The notes beneath the pieces were generated by a model that had not been told where the DNA came from, did no database searches, and saw nothing but the letters and a program-made list of their open reading frames with translations. Below are positions 1 through 11,769 of a stretch of DNA of 64,000 nucleotides, piece by piece. The translations under genes were made by a program, and so were the position numbers. Source of the stretch: Taudactylus pleione (Eukaryota > Chordata > Amphibia > Anura > Myobatrachidae); assembly GCA_031769625.1 (NCBI GenBank), contig JAUIMM010000126.1:4426001-4490000 (forward strand), given 5' to 3'. Numbering within the stretch: position 1 is the first letter of the stretch; every line of letters starts with the position of its first letter.

Positions 1-577
1 TCTTCTATGTACCTAATAAGTTTAATCACTTAGTTATGTCTTTGTCTTGTGTTGTTGCATTTACTTATGTGTATAAAAAAGTCAGATTTTCTTTTCTATC
101 AGCAGATTTATTGAAACGGGATCCATAAAAGACAAGCAGAACACACTGTGCCAGGAACAAACTTAACTACAAGAAAAGCCTGCCTCCATAAACCTGACAA
201 TCTATCTGGCATTGTATTTTGATGCATCTATTTATCACAGTTTTTATTACTGCATACATAAAATGGAATTTAAAAAGTGGCCTTTGATGAGAACACATTA
301 ATTACTCTATGTATAAGACAAGTGTATAATGGTAATGTAACATGATTCAAATCATAATAAAAATACTGTAGCATTTTATAAAGTATAGCATAATAAAATA
401 AAAAGGTAGAAAACACCATGTTAGGTTGATGACCTGAGGAAACCTACAGAAGGCTGTAAGTCTGGTGTTTGGAGTAATACTGGTGTCGATTTGGTATTAT
501 TTAACTGCTGTGGCTTAAGTGCCTGTAGTGAAACACAGCAGTTAAAAGAAAATTAACAACATTTCAGACAGGCAAAT
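1..577. other. unassigned AT-rich non-coding DNA
   Basis: No gene or recognisable mobile element is visible here. The only structure seen is a short hairpin at about 498-547, where an arm reading TTTAACTGCTGTG is mirrored by CACAGCAGTTAAA. Confidence 0.5.
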
Positions 578-580
578 ATA

Positions 581-1624
581 GGGACTGATTTAGAGTTGTA
601 CCCAAACACAAAGGTTTGCGTACCGCTCTGATTGTTGGAGATTTGCACATGTTGGAGATTGTTGGAGATACTGCTCTGATTGTTGGAGATTTGCACATGT
701 GCAGGTCTCTTTCTGGGACTACGGCCGCAGAAACCGCAGCATGATTGACATGCTGTGGCCATTTGGGGGCGTGGTTAGGTCCATTTTCTGGGATTCTAAT
801 GGCCAGTGTCTGTGTCTTCAGATGCAGATTTCCTGGCCTCGCAAGCAGACAGGAGGTTGTCATTCTGAGTAAGCTTAGGCCCTCATTCAGAGCCGTACGC
901 TCTGAGCAGAGCGCACGCTCTGAATGAGGGCCGTCCTCCATAACTATGGAGCGTCCTCCTGGATGCTCGTATAGCTGTGGGTCACCACCCACAGCCTATA
1001 CGAGCGTGCAGTTTGATGGCCGCGATGGTAATGACCATCGCGACCATCGAAACTGCGAGCCGGAGCCTGCGGTTGAGATTTTCAACCGCAAGGCCCGGAG
1101 TGATTTTGGCTCTATCAGAGCCAAAATCACTCCCACTGACATCTCTAGTGATGTCAGTGGGCCGGCTTCTGACGGTAGGCGTTCCCTTAGGAACGCCCCT
1201 GTCAGGGAGGCACGCCCCCGGCACGCCCACCAAAGGGGGCGTGCTGTCAATCAACATCGACAGCACGCCCCCTTTGATCAGACACAACGAGCGAAGGAAA
1301 GTCCTTCGCTCGTCGCGTCTGGCGCATGCGCACGATGGAGCTCCCTCCGTCGTGCGCATGCTCAGTGCAGAACATCGACCCACTTGCGAGCGGACAGCCG
1401 CTCACGAGTGGGTCTGAATGAGTCTTTCTTACATGGCCAATGCTACTTCGGTCGCAATGCTGATCTGATTCTGCATCTTTGAATGCAGACATCACATCTT
1501 AGAAGCTGGCAGGAGGCATCTTTTACCATCAGATGCCTATTGCAGGCATTAGCATATTTCTGCACAACAGCTGCCTCCAAACACACAGCGGCCGTGCAAA
1601 AGTGTACAGTTCTGAATCAGGCCC
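581..1624. mobile_element. MITE with GGGCCTGATTCAG-type ends, interrupted by a second copy
   Basis: The left end reads GGGACTGATTTAGAGTTGTAC, and the right end is its imperfect reverse complement (GTACAGTTCTGAATCAGGCCC), giving a terminal inverted repeat of about 21 bp. The flanking triplets are ATA (578-580) and ATT (1625-1627), a 3-bp duplication with one change. A related hairpin-rich element (878-1424) sits inside. Short direct repeats of the phrase GATTGTTGGAGAT occur near 628-690. There is no coding capacity. Three-base duplications and short inverted ends are known for PIF/Harbinger-type non-autonomous elements; the superfamily assignment is inference. Confidence 0.65.
878..1424. mobile_element. 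hairpin-chain MITE, copy A (nested)
   Basis: Successive self-complementary blocks fill this element. They include a terminal GCTCTGA hairpin, a CTGTGGGT/ACCCACAG hairpin near 970-1010, a GATGGTCGCGATG block, a TTTTGGCTCT/AGAGCCAAAA hairpin (about 1105-1130), CACTGACATC/GATGTCAGTG (about 1133-1163), a GGCGTTCC/GGAACGCC hairpin, GGGGGCGTGCTGTC/GACAGCACGCCCCC (about 1225-1272), an AAGGA-centred hairpin, a GCGCATGCGCA hairpin and a GAGTGGGTC end. The same order recurs at 15159 and 62885. The right end is diverged, so the boundary is approximate. Confidence 0.7.
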
Positions 1625-1658
1625 ATTGTTAGACTGGACAGTTCTTTATACTGTAAAT

Positions 1659-2010
1659 CAGGAGTGGTGAAACTTTTTTCTGCCGAGGGCCATTTTGATA
1701 TATATAACATTATTCGTGGGCCTGGAGAAGGCCACGCCCCCCTCCATGTGATGTCACATGGGGTGGGGCCACAAACGCTGGTGATTACAGCAATGCACAG
1801 AGCATCCTGAGGATGCTCCAGGGAGCTGTAAGGGCATCTGAAGAGTCCTAAGGACGCTCCAGGCGGCACTGCTGCATAGATTCTGGCTATAGGGTGCCAT
1901 TCAAGGAACCATGCTAGCCAGATGAGGCTAGCAGAGAAAAGCTCTGAGGGCCACACAAAATGACTCTGCAGGCCTTATACGGCCCCCGGGCCTGAGGTTC
2001 CCCATCTCTT
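1659..2010. mobile_element. hAT-type MITE with 8-bp target duplication
   Basis: The perfect octamer CTGTAAAT flanks the unit at 1651-1658 and 2011-2018. The unit begins CAGGAGTGGTGAAACTTTTT, which resembles the CAGGGGT...AAACTTTTT ends common in vertebrate Charlie-like hAT elements. It has no coding capacity. The 8-bp duplication is the hallmark of hAT transposition. Confidence 0.75.
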
Positions 2011-2018
2011 CTGTAAAT

Positions 2019-3090
2019 GGTGAGTGATTTGCAAACCTGGTTTATGCTCTATAAACACTAAAATTAGTATTTGTTTTGTAAACAAAATATTAAAAAGAGC
2101 TACAATAGTGTAATCAGCACCACGTATTGAATTGTTTTTACTTTAAGTTAGGTGGCAAAGAGCTTAAAACCTGATTAAAAAGAACATTATTATTTTTGAT
2201 AAAACAAACTTGAATTTGCCAGGCAAACAGTCTATGCATAGGATATCATGTGAGGAGTAACCTATGCACATATATACAGAAACTCAGGGGTCAAATTGTT
2301 ATACGCAAAGTTCCATTGGAACCTTATGCCATCTGCAGCTGCAAAGATTTCTGCAGGGGGGTTGATCAGTGCAAAAAAAGTTTTCCTCATCCAAGTACAC
2401 AGCTAGGTATGTGGCCGGGTAAATCCACCAGCTCCACGGTGATCATAGACAGGGACAGTGACTCGTTTCCTCTACTCTGTAGACTTTTTCAAGCTTGATA
2501 ATTAATTTCTAGGACTTTATACCTGTGTTGCAACTAAAACATATTTAAGGACACAGAACATCTACAGCTTAATGTTTATATGGATTCTTGGGAGCTTATT
2601 TAATTGATTTTAGATACATGTATGTATAAAGGTAAGTTTTATTGTTTTATATTTGTGATTCAATATCCATGTATATTTATTAAATAGATCACTATTCAGT
2701 GTAACTAGCGCTTCATTTTGTTATTAATGTTTCCACTTAGTTGGACACATTTTTGACATTCGTTATTTGTGATTTTTGTGGGGCAGCAAGTTCCCTGGAT
2801 TTGCATGCTGCAGGTGTACTTTAATTACTGAATGTTTGATTGTCCAGCGCAAACCTTTTTCTTTTTGTTTCTTGTTGATATAGTTTCACACAACTCAATT
2901 TTGCAGACAGATGTTGCAATTTAGTTGAGCACAACAAAACTTTAAGGTACTTGGGTGATTCAGAAATATATGCATCCTAGCCGCATCTCTAATTTTGACC
3001 TAGTGGAGGTAACTGGATGACAACTGACCATTCACACATAGGTTAACTATTTTGATGCTGTGTTTTTGGCATGTACCTGCAATTGTTAGC
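2019..3090. other. unassigned non-coding DNA
   Basis: This is AT-rich sequence with no convincing coding frame. No terminal repeats, poly-A tail or tandem array was recognised. Confidence 0.4.
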
Positions 3091-3094
3091 TGTT

Positions 3095-3850
3095 GAGAAG
3101 TGAGTATATGTGATACCCCAGACTCCATAGGAGCCAATGGACATTGTGGTTTAGGAGGCTACCACTAGGTGGAGCAGTGGAGCAGAGTGGGTGTGGTGCC
3201 ACAGGTATGAAGAGAGTAAAACTGGGAAAGCAAAGAAGCTGAAGTAGTACATGTGCCATGTTAAACCCAGTGATATTGTGCTGGGGACCATTGCAGAGTG
3301 CCGGCAGAATGAGGCTGACACCCGGAGACAGTCTGTCTGCAAGATATAAGGAGGCTGTGTTTGAATAAAAGCTGTAGACGGAAGATGTCCTTACTGAGAT
3401 ACTGCTATACTGAGATGCTGAGAACTGTTAAGGACCATTGAGAGATACTGAGAACCACTTAGAGATTATGAGAACCATTTAAAGTTAGTTATCAGATTTT
3501 GAGAGATATTGAAAGTATATTAAGAAACATATTAAAAGCACTCTGTAGCCATAACTTATGCAAGAGACTGAGTGGAGATCTGAGTTAGCTGAAAGTATGA
3601 TAGATAACTTGTTTGAGTTGTTACAGAGTCAGCGAGTGAGTACAACAATGTGAAGAGAGTAAGTAATTTTGTGAGAGAATCTTAAGATTATTAAAGAGCA
3701 CTTTGGAACTGAGCAATAGATACTGAGAAGTGCTGAAAAACATTGTGCTATTGAAAATAGAACTGAGTTTATTGTGCCAGATAATTGGAAATCCAATGCT
3801 TTTGTTTCTCTGGCATCAGGAAGGACCAGCATTAGATGATAATCCTACTA
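3095..3850 (+). repeat. possible LTR or degenerate short repeat tract
   Basis: The stretch starting TGTGATACCCCAGACTCC, with AATAAAAGCTGT at about 3365, looks like an LTR with a polyadenylation signal. It is followed to about 3730 by a loosely repeated phrase of the type GAGATACTGAGAACCATT. No second LTR copy and no coding region is visible in the window, so the LTR reading is weak and a diverged minisatellite is an alternative. Confidence 0.25.
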
Positions 3851-4699
3851 CTTTTTGTGGATTAAAAGTACATGCATGTTATAAGACAGTGACTTTATAG
3901 CAACTAGTACTCCAATAACAGAACATTGTGCTTCCTTTATTATAAATGACCAATCAGTTTGAGGTTTTTGCTAATTCTGCTGAGTAATGATCTATTTTAT
4001 TACTTTTTATTTGTGTTTTGTAAAGGTTATTGTTTGTTTAGTATAGTATACCCATTGAGAAACTGTATTTTCCCTCATTAAAGCCAAAGAGATGCTGTAA
4101 CAGTTAAGGTAAAGAAACCTACATATTTTACTATTTAAAAAAGTCATTGCCCATAGCCTATTAACTACCATATTATCAACTACTGTTTTAGATTTGTCAT
4201 ATTCCACTTGATCTGAATTGCCTCATTTGTATGCTGATTATTATATTATTCATGCAGTGACCTGCCCTAAAATAACATCCTCTTACCCTCCTTTAATAAA
4301 CCTACTTAAATATTCTATTTATCAAGGCTGTCAAGTTATGTTAGATTATGTTATTTTACTGTGTATATGGGGTTATGAATAAAGCTGATGGAGTCATTGC
4401 CAGAGAAGAAGGAAGATTCACTGGAGCTACTGTATCAGCTGTATGGTACCATCTACACCTAACTTAACTGTGGCCATACCAACACCCAGGGTTATCATAC
4501 ATACACCAAGATTCATCTAATTTTAGGATCTTGTTCACTGTGGAAAAGTATAGCAATGATGTCCACTTTCACAGGTGGATAGGATCAGTCTGGCTGCAGA
4601 GATGTGGCCAACACTGAATACAGGCAGATACACACTTTCTTCTGAACATGTAATGTGGCTGTATCTGTGGCCAACTTACATTCAACTCTGAATCATACC

Positions 4700-5160
4700 T
4701 GATGACTTTCCCCATATGGCCCACCTCTTTAACCTACTGCATCTCTCTCCTATGGTAGATGCTGCTTCCCCCTCTAACCATCAATTGATCTCTCTCCACC
4801 CCAGTGTGAGAAAGCTTCTTGAGTGGGTTGTTTATAAACATCTCACCTCCTTCCTTTCCTCCCATTCTTTCCTTTGGCCACTCCAATCCAGTTTTTATTA
4901 TCTCCATTCTATTGAAACTGCCATTACCAAGGTCACCAATAACCTTCTCACTGCTAAAACAAAGGTCTACTTATTGATTTTTTATATACATTGAATTCAT
5001 AGAGGCATTTTCAACACTGTCAACCACTCCCTCCTCCAGCAAATCCTCCTCTCCATTGGCCTCCATGACACGACAATGTCATAGATCACCTACTTGTTTA
5101 ACTTCTTCAATATCTCTACTTCAGAATTTACTCCCCCTCCACACCGTTCTGTTAGTGACC
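4700..5160 (+). pseudogene. L2-clade LINE ORF2 fragment, reverse transcriptase N-terminal part
   Basis: The frame translated around 4716-4994 contains KLLEWVVYKHLTSFLSSHSF, then PLQSS and ETAITKVTNNLL. This matches the order of conserved blocks at the start of L2/CR1-clade reverse transcriptase (KLLERVVYKQL, PLQSGFR, TETAL). The next block, corresponding to the AFDTVNH region, continues out of frame near 4990-5050. Several frameshifts and stops are present and the catalytic YADD region is not visible, so this is a decayed 5'-truncated copy. It is probably related to the 6600-7560 fragment on the same strand. Confidence 0.7.
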
Positions 5161-5640
5161 CACTCAATGGCACAGTCATGGGGTGTGCAAGTGGTGCATA
5201 TGACATGCGTGAGAAAGGGAGGGCAGTGTCAGCATGGAAGCTGAAGCTGCCTCAGCAAAATGAGCAGACAGCTATTCCCTCCCAGAGGCAGTGCACTACA
5301 CCAATAGGCTTCACAGACCCTGAATCCCATATCTCTGCATGGCCCTGCCCTCTCCTACAGCAGCCTAGATGGGATATGCCTGACTGGTTTCTGCTGCTTC
5401 ATGCCTTCTGAGCACTGCTGTGAGACTGCAACAGAAGAGGAACAAAAGAAATCTCCAACAGGTAAGTTAGGTGGGGAGACAGGGTGTATCTTATGGCAGG
5501 CAGTAGTACGAATAAAGGAGGAAGGTGTTAATGCTTTAATGGGGTTAATTAAGAGGACGCTTTTGTATGAAACTGAGGTAGTTAATTATGGAATTAATGT
5601 ATATAAAAAAATATTTGATGATGTTGAGGCTAAAGAGGAT
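5161..5640. other. unassigned segment between LINE fragments
   Basis: Frames of 100-170 codons run through here, but none resembles a known protein. A GT-donor-like GGTAAGTTAGG follows AACA at 5458, but it has no support as a host exon. Confidence 0.3.
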
Positions 5641-5659
5641 TATGTAGACAATTATTGTA

Positions 5660-5915
5660 AAGGAGTTTGTATATTCTTCCTGTGCTTGCATGGGTTTCCT
5701 CCTAGTACTCCGGTTTCCTCCCATACTCCAAAATTATACTGGTTGGTTAATTGGCTCCCAATAAAAATTAACCCTAGTATATATGTGTGTGTGCATGTGG
5801 TAGAGAATATAGATTGTAGCTCCACTGGGAGAGGGACTGATGTGAATGGCCAAAATATTATCTGTACAGCACTACAGAATATGTATGCGCTATATAAATA
5901 ACTGGTAATAAATAA
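5660..5915 (+). mobile_element. L2/CR1-type LINE or SINE 3' end
   Basis: The segment carries the phrase GGTTTCCTCCCATACTCCAAAA, then AGATTGTAGCTCCACTGGGAGAGGGACTGATG, and CTGTACAGCACTACAGAATATG...GCGCTATATAAATAA. These are the familiar 3' untranslated blocks of vertebrate L2-like LINEs and SINEs that borrow their tails. It ends in an ATAAATAA-type tail rather than a long poly-A, as expected for that clade. Whether it is the LINE itself or a SINE cannot be told from one copy. Confidence 0.65.
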
Positions 5916-6599
5916 GTAAAGGGGTTAATTATATTAATTACATTGAATGGGGTTGTTACATGATGCTGAAGAAGGGATTGCCAATCAGTCCCATATCTAT
6001 CTTTAGGATTGATACAAGACTGCAATGTCCACATTTAATTCCGACAAAACTCGGCAAAGTAATATTGATCTTCTCCAAGATTAATATTATTTTTGCACAT
6101 GTGTGGCTAGCGGGGCTGGTAAAATCTGATGCATGTGCCATGGAATGGGAGTCACCATGGAGCAGGTAAGTACAGTATATTGCTGCTGCATCATTGGGAT
6201 TCTATTGATTCAATTCTATCAATAAATCATGATTCCATAATTGATCTGAAAATTTGTTATGTACAGTATCAGACATGAAATCGATCTTTACATATAATAT
6301 ATATATATTTATTTAAAGATCAGACTTTGATGTCCATTCCTATGCTGAAGTGGTTACACACTGTATTATAGGGAGGTCAATGAGGCTTTATAGATTATAT
6401 GGTGGCCAGTGATGATTTCTGTATAATATGGCAGTCCCTGTGATGTTCTCGGCATTATATTGTGGTCACTGCTATAGACTATGAATTGTACCTTGGTCAC
6501 TGTGGTGTTGTTTACATGTATGGTGGTAATATTGGTAGAGGGTGGCTACGAACTATTGCGGAGGGAAGGGGTGACACCAACCTGAGTCTTTGCCCTGGG

Positions 6600-7570
6600 T
6601 GATAGAAAGCCTAGCAACACTGCTGTACTCACTTCTCATCTCCCGCTATACTTTCTTCCTTAGAGAGATCTTCTGTTCTCATTACCATCTACATGCTGCA
6701 GACACTCTCCACCCATCCATTCTGTATAACCAACCATTGTTTCGATGACTCAGTGCTCTCTTAAATTTTATATCTCTAAAACAGAAGTCAATGTAATTTC
6801 ACCCTTCAAGGTCCCCCTTTCCATTGGCAACACTTTCCTTTTCTCTGTCTCCCAAGTCCAAACTTTTGGTGTCATTTTCAACTCCACTTTTTCTTTCTCC
6901 TCAGTTGCTCCCCAAATCCTTTTGCCTTCACCTCCATAACATTTCTAGCATCAAACCATTTCTTACCCTGAAAAGCGCTGAGGATATCTTTCATGCCCTT
7001 ATCATTTCTAACCAAGATTGCTGTAATCTCTAAAATACTGCCTCACACTTTTAAGCTGATCCTTAACACTGCTGTCTGTCTCATTTTCCTCTTTCCCTGG
7101 CCTATCTCTGCTGCCCCCCTCTGCCAGTTCCATGCGTTTTTTATCCATAACGAATCAAGTTTAAATTCCTCTCACTCGCATACAAAGAACACCATACTCC
7201 ACCCACTCTATAACCTGTAACCTCGCTTCCTCATACTGTACAATCTTTTCCTCCCACTCTGCCCTGCCCATTGTATCTTCTCCTTGATCACCACTTCCCT
7301 CTCCTTCCATCAAAAATTCTTTTGCATTAGATTGATATAAATTCTAAACATCTGGAGTGCCCTCCCATGGTCAATTAGACTTTTTTCCACCCTCCCAGCT
7401 TTTAAGTGTTCCCGTAACACATCTTTTCCTTCAAGACTACCTCCCTTCCTCCTAACTCTCCAGTCTCTGTAGTCTACAACTCTGCCCATTGCTACTTGTG
7501 CCCACCAATATTATCTCTAAAATGTAAGATCCCATGAGCAGAGCTTTTTCTCCAATTGTTTCCTTTATAT
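6600..7570 (+). pseudogene. L2-clade LINE ORF2 C-terminal fragment and 3' UTR
   Basis: Scattered frames preserve the post-catalytic L2 blocks in order. Residues like ISKTEV are seen near 6775, LGVIF-type wording (FGVIFNSTFSFSS) near 6860-6900, then HNISSIKPFLTLKSAEDIFHALI (about 6937-7010) and a degraded DYCN block (about 7015). The C-terminal 'W..LP'-like region runs to about 7460. TAAGATCCCATGAGCAGAGC at about 7520 resembles the start of L2 3' UTRs. Many frameshifts and stops show it is dead. Confidence 0.65.
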
Positions 7571-8960
7571 AATCATGCATTCTGCAAGTTATAATTATGT
7601 ATACTATACATGTCTAATGCAGTTTTGTAAATTATTCTATATCTGTCTCTTGTACTTAAGTATTTTTGTTGTACGCTATCCCCTATTTCGGCATTATGGA
7701 ACCGTTGGTGTGCCATATACATACATTTTAATAATAATTATATTTACATCATGTCATTACACATTTGTATATGGTGCAATAATTAAATGATTTGACAAAA
7801 AAAAGTAAAGTAAACAAAAAATATTTTTTAAGAAACCACCTCTATTGTTGGTAATAATTTCAGGATCTTGATGTACAATATGCATGAGTTACTTCTAAAG
7901 AAATACAATGTAACCAACATGCTTACATATATATTACATTATAATCTCAGATTGCTTCTAAAGAAATCAAGTCATTGGTTTACAGCTTTAACAAGGAGAG
8001 GGAAAGCAGGAGCGTCCCAATAATAGTAATAATTAAATATTAAGGCCCTTACTTGTATTTGTAATTAAACCTGAATGTTAATCTGTCTCTATGAAAAATA
8101 AATGTAATATTGATTATAGCAATGGATTATACAAAACTGTAAACTTTTTACCTTTTTTATTTTTTATAGCACAGACAGAGTGCAATAAAGTTCCATCATT
8201 ATGATGGTTCCTAACAGTAAGAACCATTGTGCGTGCCACTAGCACATTTCCTGAACAGCCTCCCCACATTGTGGGAATTGCGAGAGAGAACAGTTCTTCA
8301 GGTTACAGCAATTTTACATGGCAATTGTTTAAGGGCTTGTTCTAACAGCGTGAACATTTTATTTGAGTTCTCATGAACCGTGGCCTCCCAGGAAGTGATT
8401 TGACACATTTATTACAATTCAGCTTTTGAGAGAAAACTGTTAAAACAATTCATGAATATCATAAGTAGGCCAGCCGTATCCTCATAAGCTCTATTGATCT
8501 AAAAGGTTTAAAAGTAAATAAATTAATTTGCTCTATAAAATTACATTTTATACAGAGCCCAATCAAATGTTCTTTTTCAACTGAAAGCTTTCCAATATGT
8601 GTGCTATAAATATAACATAAAACACCACTGCTGTTCACCACAGATTTTTCTGTTGAGATGAGTTTTGCCGCATTGAAAAGTATACATTTAAGAAACATCA
8701 AATTATTTTATGTAAATTGAAGAATTAAAAAACAGTAGTTATAAAGAAATGTATGATAATAAAATTTTTTATATATTTAAAATAAAATGTTATATGATCA
8801 TATTTAAGTATCTGGATCATATTTAAAGGGACAGTATCATAGAGAAAGATTTATTTTGACAGTAGTATGGTTATTTTCTATTTCTATCACACATTGCAGC
8901 CCAATGTACTCTGTAACCAGGTTTGTTAGTTAGACAGAAGTATAAAAGTTAATAGTCTAT
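7571..8960. other. unassigned AT-rich non-coding DNA
   Basis: No coding frame of interest is visible. A small inverted repeat around the phrase ATCATTATGATGGT lies near 8196-8212. No target duplications or element ends were found. Confidence 0.4.
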
Positions 8961-9024
8961 AGTGTAGAGAACAGGGCCAGTTCTAAACAAAGTGGAGCCC
9001 AGAGTGAGAATTTCCTTTGCCGCC

Positions 9025-9455
9025 CCCTTCCCACACTCACTGCCCCATAGCCTCACACACACTCACTACCCACATAGCCTCACACACACACACTGCCCCC
9101 ATAGCCTCACACATCACACACACTTACTGCCCCCATAGCCTCACATACACTTACTGCCCCATAGCATTGCACACACTCACTGCCCCCATAGCATTACACA
9201 CACTCACTTCCCCATAGCCTCACACACACTCACTGCCCCATAGCCTCACACACACTCACTGCTCCTATAGCATTACACACACTGCCCCCATAGCCTCACA
9301 CACACTGACTGCCCCCATAGCCTCACATACACTCACTGCCCCTATAGCCTTACACACACTCACTGCCCCGTAGCCTTACACACACTCACTGCCCCATAGC
9401 ATCACACACAATCACTGCCCCCATAGCATCACATACATGCTGCCCCTATGGCCTT
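9025..9455. repeat. minisatellite, CACTGCCCCCATAGCCTCACACACA units
   Basis: About fourteen imperfect head-to-tail units of roughly 28-32 bp occupy this tract. Each contains CTGCCCC(C)ATAGC followed by a run of CA dinucleotides. Short open frames over this tract encode only the repeat and are not genes. It begins just after a CAGGGCCAG sequence (8969) that resembles a hAT left end, but no partner end was found. Confidence 0.9.
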
Positions 9456-9469
9456 GCACTCAGGTGTCT

Positions 9470-11170
9470 CCTCCTGCAGATGCTCCGTTGCTGTTCTGTA
9501 TGATGTTCTCCCGCCCACAGTCCACAATGCAGATAAGGTGTAGGCGGGCCCAGGGTTGACCTGGGAGAGCCAGAGAGGGATGATGGGTACACACTGAGAG
9601 TGACGACACCAGCACAGTACCTTTGTTTTTCGAATGGTTATTGAGGAATCCCAGGCCGTGTTTTAGCTGAAAGAGGAGCCAAGTACAACCTGGGCCTGGC
9701 AGTCTGTGTATAGATATATCAGAGGACAGGGGGAGGGAGCTCTTTATAAGGAAATAAGGTTGGGAAGTATGGACAGTCTCTGTATAGATAAAACACAGGA
9801 AAAGTAGACAAACAGGGGAGGGAGGACTGTGTAGGGAAATTGGGGCAGAAGGCAGGGGCAATTTTTGTATAGATATAACAGAAAAGAGGACAGACAGGGA
9901 AAGGATGACTGTGCAGGAAAAGTGGGCCAGTCCCTGTATTTATATAACAGAGGACAAGAGTTACAGAGAGACAGGGACAGATTGGAGATGGGGGGGAAAT
10001 TGCACTTTGCAGCCGTGGCACATCATGCAGGGGTAGGGAGGAGCAACCTCCCTGGATCCTCCACAGCCCAGCAACATGTGCTGGGCTAGGGAGGGAGGCT
10101 GCTGTTGCTGAGTCTCCTCTCTACCCCCTTCATGATGTAATCTGTGCCTGGAGAGAGAGGAGGGAGATGAATCACGCTGGGAACCTGACATAGGACAGCG
10201 CTACCTGGAAGAAACAGGAGATGGGCTGCGAAGTTGGAGACCAGGGGAAGGAAAGTGAGTGGAGAGAGGGCAGTGACAGCTGCATGTTACTAGCAGGGAG
10301 AATATAGTGTATCAGAGAATGGGTGGCTCTGATCTACTATGAGGGGTTTCCTGTCTGCTCCTGGTGCAAAAGCTATACCCAGATTGCCAGTAGCAGCACA
10401 ACACATACCAGTTTGGGATAGAGGCAGGCCATGGTTGAGCTCGGGGAGCAGGGATGTGCCCTTCTAAGCTACGGTGCTCCAGGTGATGGCCCTGCCAGCT
10501 CATGCCTTGAGCTGCCCCTGGTTGAACACCTTAGTGTGTCACAAGTTGGTCCCTGGTGTGTCACGCACAATGACAGTGGGATGACAGAAAAAAGAGGCTG
10601 GGTTCCACAGTATGCAATCTGGCTGATCAGCAGAGCAATGGGAGGGGAGTGTGCTTTCTTGCTCTCCCCTCTGATCCACTGGATACTGTGCGGGCTTGTC
10701 AAAACATAGTTCCATCAGCCCCCTTGTTTCCTGCAGCTTTAAAAAGGAGCTGGGATTGGGAAGGCAGTTGCAGAAATGCAGATGTCTCAGCATTATTAAG
10801 TATGTCACTCAGAAGAGCCATGGCAGGAACTGCAGACTCAGTAGGATGGGAGACTAAAAGGAAAGGAAGAGGAATGGAGTCCTAAGGCACAGTATGTAAA
10901 CTACAATGAGAATGGGGGAGAGGTGTTTGTTATGTAAAGAGTGTAAGGTTAATTTACATTTATTTTTATGTATTTAAAGTTTAGTGCCACATATGTGGAT
11001 GTCACTCTTCAGTGTGCTACTTATAAAATGTATTATGCAGATTATGAAAAGTGTAGAATTTTCTTTTTTTTTTTTTTAAATAAACATTTTTCTATGTATG
11101 GTAATTGGATATCATAATTTTTATTCAATAAGTATTGTGACATTTTTTCATTTTAAATCCCATTTAAGAG
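9470..11170. other. unassigned purine-rich non-coding DNA
   Basis: Repeated phrases such as TATAACAGAGGACA and TATAGATAAAACACAGGA, spaced roughly 60-80 bp apart, are seen at about 9700-9965 and suggest an old tandem repeat. Several overlapping frames occur on both strands, none recognisable. A run of T at 11064-11078 precedes AT-rich sequence. Confidence 0.4.
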
Positions 11171-11176
11171 CATTCT

Positions 11177-11595
11177 GGGCCTGATTCAGAGGTTCATGCT
11201 ATGTTGATGCCTCAAGTAAGAGTCGGAATCTCGCATGCATCTCGATGGTTACCTCCAAAAGCCGCAGAATGAATTTTGGCGGAGAGAAAGGCAATTTCAG
11301 TGGGTGTTTCTGGGCGGCAACAAGGGCCTGGCTAGTCAAATGCGGACGTGTCATTCATTCCAGTGGCCATGTTCAGATGGAAATTCTGTGCCTACATAGG
11401 GCTGGTGCAATTTTCAATGGTGCGACTAATGTGCAGCCAATGGTGCATGTTAATGCATAGAGTGGTGGATTAGCGCTACAGCTGGTGGGTGTCTATGTAC
11501 AAATCCCATCGGCTGCAGCATTAACATAAAGATGCACTTGCACTGCGGAAAAGACACAGTCATGGCTGCATTAGCGTGCACCTCTGAATTAGCCC
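11177..11595. mobile_element. MITE with GGGCCTGATTCAG ends and TCT target duplication
   Basis: The left end is GGGCCTGATTCAGAGG and the right end CCTCTGAATTAGCCC, an inverted pair. The triplet TCT flanks both sides (11174-11176 and 11596-11598). It shares its termini with the hairpin-chain elements in this window, but its interior shows few hairpins. No coding capacity. Confidence 0.65.
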
Positions 11596-11758
11596 TCTAT
11601 CTTCATGTCCCTAAAGAATTCATATCAGATACTGTTGTCTTGGTTTTATAATGATACACATACGCAGGAAATTGTTTGATAACTATGATGAAATGCATCT
11701 GTTATTGCAAGAAAGACACTAGTACTTCAGGAGTTATTAAATAACAAATCAATAAAAT

Positions 11759-11769
11759 GATCTTGCATG
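11759..11769. repeat. left target-site duplication of the L1
   Basis: The 11-mer GATCTTGCATG recurs exactly at 20031-20041, just after the A-rich L1 tail. This defines the insertion boundaries of the LINE. Confidence 0.9.

Noticed and set aside
946..1482. 178-codon plus-strand frame and overlapping frames on both strands
   Set aside because: All fall within the hairpin-chain element, where GC-rich inverted repeats create mirror-image frames; the related copies do not keep the frame intact.
5401..5901. 166-codon frame with a GTAAGT donor near its start
   Set aside because: The second half reads into the L2/SINE 3' end and the first half has no acceptor or known domain.
9025..9455. Possible CRISPR-like regular repeat
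   Set aside because: Units are contiguous and degenerate with no unique spacers, in a eukaryotic context; it is a minisatellite.
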